Shown here piece by piece: positions 20,466 to 31,379 of a stretch of DNA of 64,000 bases. Below the pieces are notes generated by a model. It did not search any database, was not told the origin of the DNA, and was given only the letters and a program-made list of their open reading frames with translations. Origin of the DNA: Bactericera cockerelli (Eukaryota > Arthropoda > Insecta > Hemiptera > Triozidae); the NCBI GenBank assembly GCA_024516035.1, contig CM044955.1, positions 10,404,318-10,468,317 of the forward strand. Direction: 5' to 3'. Within the stretch, counting starts at the first letter, position 1. Every line of letters starts with the position of its first letter. Made by a program: the position numbers and the translations under genes.

Positions 20466-21107
20466 TCATTTTTTTTTAATACAGAAAATTTCAATCACTT
20501 TTTTTCTAAAGTGATTTCTGATGGGATAAGATTTCCTCATTAACTTTGAAAGATTTTTTTTAATAAAATGACCAACGCATAAATGAATAAAATAGAAATT
20601 CAAAGATTTATCAGCACGCCAAGAGTCTTTCTTAGGGCCAGTTACCAATTTGAAGCAGACATTTAAATAATGTGTCAGCTTCATAGCGTTCATGGAATAA
20701 TTGATCCCGTTTATCAATGAAAAACTCATGTCAGTAACTATATGCTTGGAAAGTGGGTACTTCCTTTGCCATTTTAGGAAAAAAATGGCTTTGTCAAGAA
20801 AAGTGCTAGTTGTTGTAGCATCGTGCTCGCTACCCATGAGTTCAGCTAGAGGGGCTATTGATCCTTTTACTTGAAAAGTCAATGCGTAATACAAGATTCG
20901 CTTATCAACTTTGTTCACCGGTCGGATCCTACTACCAGTAGCGTCTAAATGCAGAACTACACCATTTTCCTTATTTGCCGATTCTTTTTGAGCTGATTTG
21001 AACAGATCATGTCGTTTCTCACATGTGACAGCAACTTGTAAGGGACTACCTGCGTAAAGTATAGAAGACTTTTCATGTTCTTTAATTTGATTTTCTCGCA
21101 TTAACAC
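20466..21107 (-). pseudogene. MULE-type transposase copy 1
   Basis: 213 codons matching copy 3 from its residue 79 on. It keeps HLDATGSRIRP (first Asp), HIVTDMSFSLINGI (second Asp) and CVGHF (C-x2-H). The N-terminal part is frameshifted near 21120 ('caagaatggaattaatt' replaces the sequence in other copies) and the tail diverges (RNHFRKKVIEIFCI). The catalytic Glu region is not evident in any copy. Confidence 0.75.
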
Positions 21108-21873
21108 TACATCATAAATAGGGCAAGAATGGAATTAATTTTCTGCATTTCCTCTTGCCTAGCTTTAGTTATTACGTTTATTACTCTTTATGCCAAGAGT
21201 ATCACCGTTTTTGATAATGACTGGGTCTGTTTCCGTGACGGAATTGATATAATATTTGGTCGGTTTAGTATGGGCCAATACTTTTTTTGCATTTTTTCTG
21301 CTGGGTCCATTTAAATATCTCGTTAATTTTTCCGTGTGATTCATTTGGCAAGGTCATTCAGAGATATGCATATTTCTTGTTCCATATGAATATAATATTG
21401 CAAGATGAAATCTGCCAGGACTATGTTCTGAAAGCAATTTTTGGTCTGACCATTTGTTATGTGTTCTAGGTCATCAGTATCATCACTGAGAGCATTGTCA
21501 TTCACGCTTTTTTAATCATAATAAAACAATAATAGTGCATAATGCGGACTTGGAGTATTTACAATAGAGGGTGTATAAGAATCATCTTCTTCTGAATCAA
21601 AATAAGATTCATATCAGACAATTGTTAGTGATACCTCCAAGCTCTTGATATCACTAACTTTTTGCGCTTGTTCATGAATCAAAGCCATAGCATTTTGAAC
21701 AGAAGGTGTCACTGCAGGTGTTAACAGAATAATTAAGAGAGATTTTAGAACTAATTAAATATCAGAATAGTCATTCTTTTTTATTAAAATACAGAAATTT
21801 TCAATCACTTTTTTTCTAAAGTCTTTGACTTTCCCTACAATCGAGCCTTTATTGATGGGATAAGATTTCCTCA

Positions 21874-22690
21874 TTAACTTGGAAAGATTTTTTTAATAAA
21901 ATGACCAACGCATAAATGAATAAAATAGAGATTCAAAGATTTATCAGCACGCCAAGAGTCTTTCTTAGGGCCAGTTACCAATTTGAAGCAGACATTTAAA
22001 TAATGTGTCAGCTTCATAGCGTTCATGGAATAATTGATCCCGTTTATCAATGAAAAACTCATGTCAGTAACTATATGCTTGGAAAGTGGGTACTTCCTTT
22101 GCCCTTTTAGGAAAAATATGGCTTTGTCAAGAAAAGTGCTAATTGTTGTAGCATCGTGCTCGCTACCCATGAGTTCAGCTAGAGGGGCTATTGATCCTTT
22201 TACTTGAAAAGTCAATGCGTAATACAAGATTCGCTTATCAACTTTGTTCACCGGTCGGATCCTACTACCAGTAGCGTCTAAATGCAGAACTACACCATTT
22301 TCCTTATTTGCCGATTCTTTTTGAGCTGATTTGAACAGATCATGTCGTTTCACACATGTGACAGCAACTTGTAAGGGACTACCTGCGTAAAGAATAGAAG
22401 ACTTTTCATGTTCTTTAATTTGATTTTCTCGCATTAACACTACATCATAAATAGGGCAATAAGGCAAATCATTTTTCTGCATTTCCTCTTGCCTAGCTTT
22501 AGTTATTACGTTTATTACTCTTTATGCCAAGAGTATCACCGTTTTTGATAAAGACTGGGTCTGTTTCCGTGACGGAATTGATATAATATTTGGTCGGTTT
22601 AGTATGGGCCAATACTTTTTTGCATTTTTTCTGCTGGGTCCATTTAAATATCTCGTTAATTTTTCCGTATGATTCATTTGGCAAGGTCAT
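21874..22690 (-). pseudogene. MULE-type transposase copy 2
   Basis: Two frames, 22690-22499 (MTLPNESYGKINEIF...) and 22482-21874. They are separated by an extra 'tt' at about 22512, where copy 3 reads straight through (KSKYVITKARQEEM). Otherwise it is the same protein as the other copies, with the same DDE half and C-x2-H. Confidence 0.75.
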
Positions 22691-23062
22691 TCAGAGATAT
22701 GCATATTTCTTGTTCCATATGAATATAATATTGCAAGATGAAATCTGCCAGGACTATGTTGTGAAAGCAATTTTTGGTCTGACCATTTGTTATGTGTTCT
22801 AGGTCATCAGTATCATCACTGAGAGCATTGTGATTCACGCTTTTTTAATCATAATAAAACAATAATTGTGCATAATGCGGACTTGGAGTATTTACAATAG
22901 AGGGTGTATAAGAATCATCTTCTTCTGAATCAAAATAAGATTCATATCAGACAATTGTTAGTGATACCTCCAAGCTCTTGATATCACTAACTTTTTGCGC
23001 TTGTTCATGAATCAAAGCCAAAGCATTTTGAACAGAAGGTGTCACTGCAGGTGTTTAATTAA

Positions 23063-24060
23063 CCTTTTACGGTCCAGTGCATGTCCCACATGCAACCATA
23101 GAAAAGCCGCTACACTCCAGTATAAAATTCACTAGAACAGTCCTTAAGGTCCAGTGCATGTCCCACATGCATTGTTTTGTTTGTTCATCAGGTCGAGTTG
23201 TTTCGGGAAGAAACGAAGCGCTACGGTCCAGTAGATTTTTTCTTTCAAATTACAGACCTCGTATACAGGGTGTTTGTAGACGACCCAAACTTTTGACTTT
23301 GTAAAAAGAACAATAGATACCCAATTAGCGATATGGGAGCTAAAAATGTGTAAATAATTAGGTATAAAACACTGTGAAAAAAAAAGTAGGTAGTGGAAGT
23401 ACAAAAAGACAATGTGTTGAAGAGGGTCGTGAAATCAATGCTAACAACGCCACCCTGTATGACACATCATCCTTCTTTGTCTAACTCATGTCAACAAGTG
23501 TGCTAGAAAGAGACAGAGATATACTTTGCAGAGGTATCTTTGACCCTTAAATAAACATATAAAGAAAATAAATTACTTACCACAAAGTAAATTTCGAATT
23601 TTCTTTGCTTCTTCTTTACCTATAAAACTATACAGTTTTCTTTTAGACATTTTTATCACAGAAATAAAGACGATAGAACAGGTACTACACTGAACCAACC
23701 TTCCGCAGGTTGCACTGATAATAATGTTTGTTTACACAGCCGGCTTACATTTTAGACACTTTTGACTTGTTCGTAAATATTCTACGGAATATCATGAATC
23801 GAATAGAATAAATCTGATAAGCTGATAATTAAAGGAAAATATAAATTGAAATCGAATAAAGTGGAGGGTAATCTTGCATGTGGGACATGCACTGGACCGT
23901 AAGAGCGTTATTAATAGTTGCATGTGGGACATGCACTGGATCTTAAGGACTGTTCTTGTGAATTTTATACTGGAGTGTAGCGGCGTTTCTATGGTTGCAT
24001 GTGGGACATGCACTGGCCCGTATGGGCAGTTCCAATATTTTTTCACTGGAGTGCAAAAGG
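23063..24060. mobile_element. piggyBac-type MITE, copy A (998 bp)
   Basis: Flanked by TTAA (23059-23062 and 24061-24064), with ends CCTTTTACGGTCCAGTGCAT and (reverse complement of the right end) CCTTTTGCACTCCAGTG. TTAA duplication and CCYTTT ends are the piggyBac signature. Both arms carry several copies of the palindromic block GCATGTCCCACATGC (two near the left end, three near the right). It has no transposase. It sits in MULE unit 3. Confidence 0.88.
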
Positions 24061-24202
24061 TTAAGAGAGATTTTAGAACTAATTTAATATCAGAATAGTC
24101 ATTCTTTTTTTATTAGAATACAGAAATTTTCAATCACTTTTTTTCTAAAGTCTTTGACTTTCCCTACAATCGAGCCTTTACTGATGGGATAAGATTTCCT
24201 CA

Positions 24203-25006
24203 TTAACTTGGAAAGATTTTTTTAATAAAATGACCAACGCATAAATGAATAAAATAGAGATTCAAATATTTATCAGCACGCCAAGAGTCTTTCTTAGGGC
24301 CAGTTACCAATTTGAAGCAGACATTTAAATAATGTGTCAGCTTCATAGCGTTCATGGAATAATTGATCCCGTTTATCAATGAAAAACTCATGTCAGTAAC
24401 TATATGCTTGGAAAGTGGGTACTTCCTTTGCCCTTTTAGGAAAAAAATGGCTTTGTCAAGAAAAGTGCTAATTGTTGTAGCATCGTGCTCGCTACCCATG
24501 AGTTCAGCTAGAGGGGCTATTGATCCTTTTACTTGAAAAGTCAATGCGTAATACAAGATTCGCTTATCAACTTTGTTCACCGGTCGGATCCTACTACCAG
24601 TAGCGTCTATATGGAGAACTACACCATTTTCCTTATTTGCCGATTCTTTTTGAGCTGATTTGAACAGATCATGTCGTTTCTCACATGTGACAGCAACTTG
24701 TAAGGGACTACCTGCGTAAAGAATAGAAGACTTTTCATGTTCTTTAATTTGATTTTCTCGTATTAACACTACATCATAAATAGGGCAATAAGGCAAATCA
24801 TTTTTCTGCATTTCCTCTTGCCTAGCTTTAGTTATTACGTATTTACTCTTTATGCCAAGAGTATCACCGTTTTTGATAATGACTGGGTCTGTTTCCGTGA
24901 CGGAATTGATAAAATATTTGGTCGGTTTAGTATGGGCCAATACTTTTTTTGCATTTTTTCTGCTGGGTCCATTTAAATATCTCGTTAATTTTTCCGTATG
25001 ATTCAT
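24203..25006 (-). pseudogene. MULE/NOF-like transposase copy 3 (longest frame)
   Basis: 267 codons, the longest open copy. Asp134 lies in LHIDATGSRIRP. KRILYYALTFQVKGSIAPLA and a conserved EHDATTISTFLDKAI follow. Asp205 is in HIVTDMSFSLINGINYS, and C256-x2-H259 is in FIHLCVGHFIKK. A C-x2-H between the second Asp and the Glu is the mark of Mutator-like (MULE) transposases, and the LDATGS/YYAL spacing resembles NOF/Phantom-type insect members. The frame stops at FPS just after C-x2-H, so the Glu and the C-terminal half are lost; the copy cannot be active. It lies immediately right of MITE copy A. Confidence 0.75.
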
Positions 25007-25391
25007 TTGGCAAGGTCATTCAGAGATATGCATATTTCTTGTTCCATATGAATATAATATTTCAAGATGAAATCTGCCAGGCCTATGTTGTGAAAGCAAT
25101 TTTTGGTCTGACCATTTGTTATGTGTTCTAGGTCATCAGTATCATCACTGAGAGCATTGACATTCACGCTTTTTTAATCATAATAAAACAATAATTGTGC
25201 ATAATGCGGACTTGGAGTATTTACAATAGAGGGTGTATAAGAATCATCTTCTTCTGAATCAAAATAAGATTCATATCAGACAATTGTTAGTGATACCTCC
25301 AAGCTCTTGATATCACTAACTTTTTGCGCTTGTTCATGAATCAAAGCCAAAGCATTTTGAACAGAAGGTGTCACTGCAGGTGTTTAATTAA

Positions 25392-26389
25392 CCTTTTACG
25401 GTCCAGTGCATGTCCCACATGCAACCATAGAAAAGCCGCTACACTCCAGTATAAAATTCACTAGAACAGTCCTTAAGGTCCAGTGCATGTCCCACATGCA
25501 TTGTTTTGTTTGTTCATCAGGTCGAGTTGTTTCGGGAAGAAACGAAGCGCTACGGTCCAGTAGATTTTTTTCTTTCAAATTACAGACCTCATATACAGGG
25601 TGTTTGTAGACGACCCAAACTTTTGACTTTGTAAAAAGAACAATAGATACCCAATTAGCGATATGGGAGCTAAAAATGTGTAAATAATTAGGTATAAAAC
25701 ACTGTGAAAAAAAAGTAGGTAGTGGAAGTACAAAAAGACAATGTGTTGAAGAGGGTCGTGAAATCAATGCTAACAACGCCACCCTGTATGACACATCATC
25801 CTTCTTTGTCTAACTCATGTCAACAAGTGTGCTAGAAAGAGACAGAGATATACTTTGCAGAGGTATCTTTGACCCTTAAATAAACATATAAAGAAAATAA
25901 ATTACTTACCACAAAGTAAATTTCGAATTTTCTTTGCTTCTTCTTTACCTATAAAACTATACAGTTTTCTTTTAGACATTTTTATCACAGAAATAAAGAC
26001 GATAGAACAGGTACTACACTGAACCAACCTTCCGCAGGTTGCACTGATAATAATGTTTGTTTACACAGCCGGCTTACATTTTAGACACTTTTGACTTGTT
26101 CGTAAATATTCTACGGAATATCATGAATCGAATAGAATAAATCTGATAAGCTGATAATTAAAGGAAAATATAAATTGAAATCGAATAAAGTGGAGGGTAA
26201 TCTTGCATGTGGGACATGCACTGGACCGTAAGAGCGTTATTAATAGTTGCATGTGGGACATGCACTGGATCTTAAGGACTGTTCTTGTGAATTTTATACT
26301 GGAGTGTAGCGGCGTTTCTATGGTTGCATGTGGGACATGCACTGGCCCGTATGGGCAGTTCCAATATTTTTTCACTGGAGTGCAAAAGG
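25392..26389. mobile_element. piggyBac-type MITE, copy B (duplicated with its host unit)
   Basis: Nearly identical to copy A at a constant offset of 2,329 bp, including its flanks and TTAA duplications (25388-25391, 26390-26393). The visible differences are single-base changes in homopolymers. It was therefore copied by tandem duplication of the unit, not by a second transposition. Confidence 0.88.
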
Positions 26390-26427
26390 TTAAGAGAGAT
26401 TTTAGAACTAATTTAATATCAGAATAG

Positions 26428-27353
26428 TCATTCTTTTTTTATTAGAATACAGAAATTTTCAATCACTTTTTTTCTAAAGTCTTTGACTTTCCCTACAATC
26501 GAGCCTTTACTGATGGGATAAGATTTCCTCATTAACTTGGAAAGATTTTTTTTAATAAAATGACCAACGCATAAATGAATAAAATAGAGATTCAAAGATT
26601 TATCAGCACGCCAAGAGTCTTTCTTAGGGCCAGTTACCAATTTGAAGCAGACATTTAAATAATGTGTCAGCTTCATAGCGTTCATGGAATAATTGATCCG
26701 TTTATCAATGAAAATCTCATGTCAGTAACTACAATATATGCTTGGAAAGTGGGTACTTCCTTTGCCCTTTTAGGAAAAAAATGGCTTTGTCAAGAAAAGT
26801 GCTAATTGTTGTAGCATCGTGCTCGCTACCCATGAGTTCAGCTAGAGGGGCTATTGATCCTTTTACTTGAAAAGTCAATGCGTAATACAAGATTCGCTTA
26901 TCAACTTTGTTCACCGGTCGGATCCTACTACCAGTAGCGTCTAAATGCAGAACTACACCATTTTCCTTATTTGCCGATTCTTTTTGAGCTGATTTGAACA
27001 GATCATGTCGTTTCTCACATGTGACAGCAACTTGTAAGGGACTACCTGCGTAAAGAATAGAAGACTTTTCATGTTCTTTAATTTGATTTTCTCGCATTAA
27101 CACTACATCATAAATAGGGCAATAAGGCAAATCATTTTTCTGCATTTCCTCTTGCCTAGCTTTAGTTATTACGTTTATTACTCTTTATGCCAAGAGTATC
27201 ACCGTTTTTGATAAAGACTGGGTCTGTTTCCGTGACGGAATTGATATAATATTTGGTCGGTTTAGTATGGGCCAATACTTTTTTGCATTTTTTCTGCTGG
27301 GTCCATTTAAATATCTCGTTAATTTTTCCGTATGATTCATTTGGCAAGGTCAT
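26428..27353 (-). pseudogene. MULE-type transposase copy 4
   Basis: Three frames: 27353-27162, 27145-26729 and 26685-26428. Beyond the shared 'tt' frameshift, small changes near 26695-26735 ('gatccgtttatc', 'actacaatatatgc') break the frame at the second Asp region. It keeps a longer tail (LMRKSYPISKGSIVGKVKDF) beyond C-x2-H, showing what copy 3 lost to a poly-T length change. Confidence 0.75.
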
Positions 27354-27871
27354 TCAGAGATATGCATATTTCTTTTTCCATATGTGAATATAATATTTCA
27401 AGATGAAATCTGCCAGGTCTATGTTGTGAAAGCAATTTTTGGTCTGACCATTTGTTATGTGTTCTAGGTCATCAGTATCATCACTTAGAGCATTGTCATT
27501 CACGCTTTTTTAATCATAATAAAACAATAATTGTGCATAATGCGGACTTGGAGTATTTACAATACAGGGTGTATAAGAATCATCTTCTTCTGAATCAAAA
27601 TAAGATCCATATCAGACAATTGTTAGTGATACCTCCAAGCTTTTGATATCACTAACTTTTTGCGCTTGTTCATGAATCAAAGCCATAGCATTTTGAACAG
27701 AAGGTGTCACTGCAGGTGTTAACAGAATAATTAAGAGAGATTTTAGAACTAATTAAATATCAGAATAGTCATTCTTTTTTATTAAAATACAGAAATTTTC
27801 AATCACTTTTTTTCTAAAGTCTTTGACTTTCCCTACAATCGAGCCTTTATTGATGGGATAAGATTTCCTCA

Positions 27872-28560
27872 TTAACTTGGAAAGATTTTTTTAATAAAAT
27901 GACCAACGCATAAATGAATAAAATAGAGATTCAAAGATTTATCAGCACGCCAAGAGTCTTTCTTAGGGCCAGTTACCAATTTGAAGCAGACATTTAAATA
28001 ATGTGTCAGCTTCATAGCGTTCATGGAATAATTGATCCCGTTTATCAATGAAAAACTCATGTCAGTAACTATATGCTTGGAAAGTGGGTACTTCCTTTGC
28101 CCTTTTAGGAAAAATATGGCTTTGTCAAGAAAAGTGCTAATTGTTGTAGCATCGTGCTCGCTACCCATGAGTTCAGCTAGAGGGGCTATTGATCCTTTTA
28201 CTTGAAAAGTCAATGCGTAATACAAGATTCGCTTATCAACTTTGTTCACCGGTCGGATCCTACTACCAGTAGCGTCTAAATGCAGAACTACACCATTTTC
28301 CTTATTTGCCGATTCTTTTTGAGCTGATTTGAACAGATCATGTCGTTTCTCACATGTGACAGCACTTGTAAGGGACTACCTGCGTAAAGAATAGAAGACG
28401 TTTTCATGTTCTTTAATTTGATTTTCTCGCATTAACACTACATCATAAATAGGGCAATAAGGCAAATCATTTTTCTGCATTTCCTCTTGCCTAGCTTTAG
28501 TTATTACGTTTATTACTCTTTATGCCAAGAGTATTACCGATATCGATAAAGACTGGGTCT
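27872..28560 (-). pseudogene. MULE-type transposase copy 5
   Basis: The frame 28249-27872 covers the core from the basic NKVDKRILYY onward to C-x2-H. Upstream, 28250-28560 has small indels ('gacagcacttg', 'gacgttttcatg') that break the frame. It is the terminal unit of the array and is truncated near 28680. Confidence 0.75.
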
Positions 28561-28689
28561 GTTTCCGTGACGGAATTGATAAAATATTTGGTCGGTTTAG
28601 TATGGGCCAGTACTTTTTGTTGTTGCATTTTTCCGCTGGGTCCATTTAAATATCTCGTTAATTTTTCCGTATTTTTCCGTAGAAATGAG

Positions 28690-29700
28690 ATTGTTAACTC
28701 TTCCGATAGACTTCATTTTCCAACGCTTCCTCTATTCAAAGTCAAGCATCTCCGATTGTAAACTCTTACTAGTCTTCCTGCCCCACATTAAGAAAGTTTA
28801 ACACTTTAACACTATATAAAAAATTTGGTTTAAAGATGCTGATTGATGTCTTGAATTTTGAAGATATCCCTGGGGTTGAACCTTCACAAGAAAAAAAAAA
28901 AAAAAAATGTATCCCAACTTATTATTTATTTCACTTTTCTATAAAATAAATGCGATTATGGATTGAAACATAAGGACTTTTCGAACAATTCCACACAGAC
29001 TTTTCAGTATAATTATTAGAAACGATTTCGGTCTGCACGGTGACTGGTATTTCCCTCTTTCCATATTTAATAAGTAAATTGAAAATTTTGTGAATAAAAT
29101 CTTAAGTAAGAGAAAATATTTTTAGATTTTATCAGGTAACAGTTTCTTAGGCCTCACGTTCACATACTTTATAATTATTACATCTACAAGTACGACCTAA
29201 GTATTTGTATACCCTCGTAATCTAATTAAATATAGTAAATCTTCAAAAACGGACGAAGAAAACAATGAGTACTGAACGGTGGTAACCTAGTTTAACTATT
29301 GATGTTTTAATGTAAAAAAGAAGAAATAGGCAGTAAACGATCAGTATAAGGTTTTCGAAATTTTTTACAATTTCATCAACATGTCTGTTGGAAAAAAAAC
29401 AATTTCATCAACATGTCTGTTGGAAATACTGCTTGTCTGAATGCCAAGTCTTCTAATGTTTGCATAGTTTTCAAATAACTTAGATCGCAACTAATCTTTC
29501 TGATATATCCAACAAGATATCAGAACATAAATCATCAAATTTTTCGGACATAACATAATTATCACCAATATAATTAAAAAATGAGATATCCTCTATCATA
29601 ATGGGTATAATATGACACTCAAAAGAATAAATGTCAACATGTGCACACTCGCCATGTTCTGGCAGACAGTATGGTATTTTCTAGATGAATACGAGTGAAT
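28690..29700 (-). pseudogene. Relic of the Polinton, second locus
   Basis: 28735-28830 aligns by eye with 46430-46520 ('tcaagcatctccgattgtaa'...'tataaaaaatttggttt'), the N-terminal part of the Polinton DNA polymerase gene. 29140-29600 aligns with 47500-47990 ('attattacatctacaagtac', 'gaagaaaacaatgagtactg', 'ttcatcaacatgtctgttgg'). No frame survives. A 27-bp piece ('acaatttcatcaacatgtct...gttgga') is duplicated in tandem at 29367-29425. Confidence 0.7.
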
Positions 29701-30031
29701 CTTAGTCTTGGCCTGGACTTTAACATGGTGTAAAAGTCAAGACCAAGGCTGTGGTATCCGCCTAAACTTTCTAATAGTTAATTCAATATTTAAATTTGAT
29801 TGTAAGGATTATACCATTAAAAAATAAAAAGGAAGCTCTCTTTTACAATGTAAGTATAGTAGATACATCCTACAGCAATAATAATTGAGGGAAAACACTG
29901 AGGAAGATAGGTATAAGTATAAGTAGTGCTTTATTTAGACTGTCCCCGCAAGACAGGTAGTCCCATTATGTCATCAGTTTTAGTAGGTAGCAAAAAATAG
30001 GTAGGTAGCAAAAAAGTCAATAGGTACTTAC
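29701..30031. other. Gene-free spacer with TAGGTAGGTA tracts
   Basis: AT-rich sequence with a near-palindromic 'agtcttggcctggacttt'...'aaagtcaagaccaaggct' at 29703-29748 and TAGGTAGGTA-type motifs from 29980. No gene is seen. Confidence 0.4.
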
Positions 30032-30554
30032 CACTGCTCTGAGCTGGGTGTAAGATTGTGTTCTTAAAGTTGAGCTTACGTGGAATCAAGTTGAACTTTC
30101 TGGAGGATTTTGTAGGTTCATAGGATGGATCTTGATCACAATCATCTGAAAGGGAAAGGAGAACAAAGGTCAGTTAAGCGCTTATTATTATTTTTTTTAT
30201 TTTTTTAATTATTTGATTTTCAATGTAATGAATTGACCACTGAAGTTAGTGTATATTATCCATACCTGCTAAAAATTGATGTAGGAACCTAACAATAACA
30301 ATCTATTAAATCACTAGGAAAAGTTCAACACACCTAAAACCATGAAATTATTTTAAGAGTGCTATTGTTTAGAAACACAGAAAAACACTGAAAACTCAGG
30401 TACCTAGGTACCTACTTAGATCATCCAAAAGAAAAAAGTTATCACTACTTACCTTCATATTTATCAAGTAGGTCTAGTAGTTTTATGAGATAAAAGTAAT
30501 CAACAAAAACTTACCACCAAAGTCAAAGCTTGAAGAAGAATCACTATCAGTCAT
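30032..30554 (-). CDS. Two 5' exons of an unidentified gene (acidic N-terminus)
   Basis: Exon 1 is 30554-30515 (ATG; MTDSDSSSSFDFG) with donor G|GTAAGT. Exon 2 is 30145-30032, with acceptor TTTCAG|AT and donor GTG|GTAAGT. The joined frame reads on as DDCDQDPSYEPTKSSRKFNL and IPRKLNFKNTILHPAQSSG. Both junctions are in phase and canonical, so this looks like a real gene start. The acidic 'DxDP-Y-P' opening followed by a basic stretch resembles N-termini of DUF7869-type proteins, but I cannot find further exons to the left; it may be orphaned. Confidence 0.45.
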
Positions 30555-30559
30555 TATGA

Positions 30560-31060
30560 AAAGAGAGTGGGTAGGCACTTAAGTTCGTTTGTCTTTCTAT
30601 TGTGACATGACTGATATTAGAGGCAAAAATACAATATCTATAGGTACTTATTATATTATAATGACAATGAACAATGAAAATACGGACTTGTCACTTGATT
30701 AATTTGTTTTAGACAATTTAATTTCCAAAAATTCAACTACACTTTAATCCAAACAAAATAATATAACAGGTGAAATTGGAAAAAATATTTAGAAAACTTG
30801 GTGGTCAAGGGGTACAAGTGACTTGTACCCCTTATCTTCTCAAGTAAACAAGCGAAATGTTCAGTAGTGTTTTTAAAAACCGCTACATTACACCACAGGA
30901 TAGATAAAATTCTATTTCCTCTTGCTACATAATAAAATTCAGTCTCATCTTTCCAGTGGTATACATAACTCTGTTTCTCAAAAAATGTCACTTGTACCCC
31001 TTGGCGTCTAACCCCCTCAATTAGAGTGCATGAATTTTTCTTTTTTTTTATAGCTTTGCT
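30560..31060. other. Gene-free spacer
   Basis: AT-rich sequence. 'cttgtacccctt' occurs at 30822 and again at 30993. The 84-codon minus frame at 30737-30991 has no recognisable motif. Confidence 0.35.
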
Positions 31061-31069
31061 GTTCCAGGG

Positions 31070-31360
31070 GTTTCACTATTCAGAATGGCTGAAATATCTT
31101 CTCGATGAGGTGTGGATTAGGCCACCGGATGAGATGTTGATGAGGCCACTAACGACTTATCATCTCATAGCAATAAAAATTAAGGCATGAGTCTGAGCTT
31201 ATTTGACATATCGATCGCAAAATTCTGATTAGCCGTTCTTTAGCTACGAAGGGTGAGGACAAAAATGTATGGGTGAACCATTTACTTTTTACTTGTTGTG
31301 TGTGGTTTGTGTGTGTCTGATGGGCTGGCGAAGCGGCGGGTGTGACCCGCTAGTTTCTTA
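31070..31360 (+). mobile_element. Possible Helitron 3' end
   Basis: The segment ends in the GC-rich hairpin GCGGGTGTGACCCGC immediately followed by TAGT (31338-31356). This matches the rule of a short hairpin just before a terminal CTRR with insertion before T. The 5' TC end is not identifiable, and no Rep/helicase gene is present. Confidence 0.35.
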
Positions 31361-31379
31361 TATAAGCACTACCATCAGG

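Larger units (their letters stand above)
20040..28680. repeat. Tandem array, five units of about 1.3 kb, each carrying a MULE-type transposase remnant
   Basis: Anchoring on 'caagatgaaatctgcc', units begin near 20102, 21389, 22721, 25049 and 27387. Spacings are about 1,287, 1,332, 2,328 and 2,338 bp. The long third and fourth units each contain the same insert of about 1 kb; without it the period is about 1.33 kb. Units 2-5 are nearly identical, and unit 1 is shorter and more divergent. Unit 5 breaks off at about 28680 into a Polinton relic. Confidence 0.9.

Noticed and set aside
23077..24098. Short frames rich in MHVPHATIE / CGTCTGP within the MITE copies
   Set aside because: Produced by the palindromic GCATGTCCCACATGC repeats; no start context and identical in both orientations.
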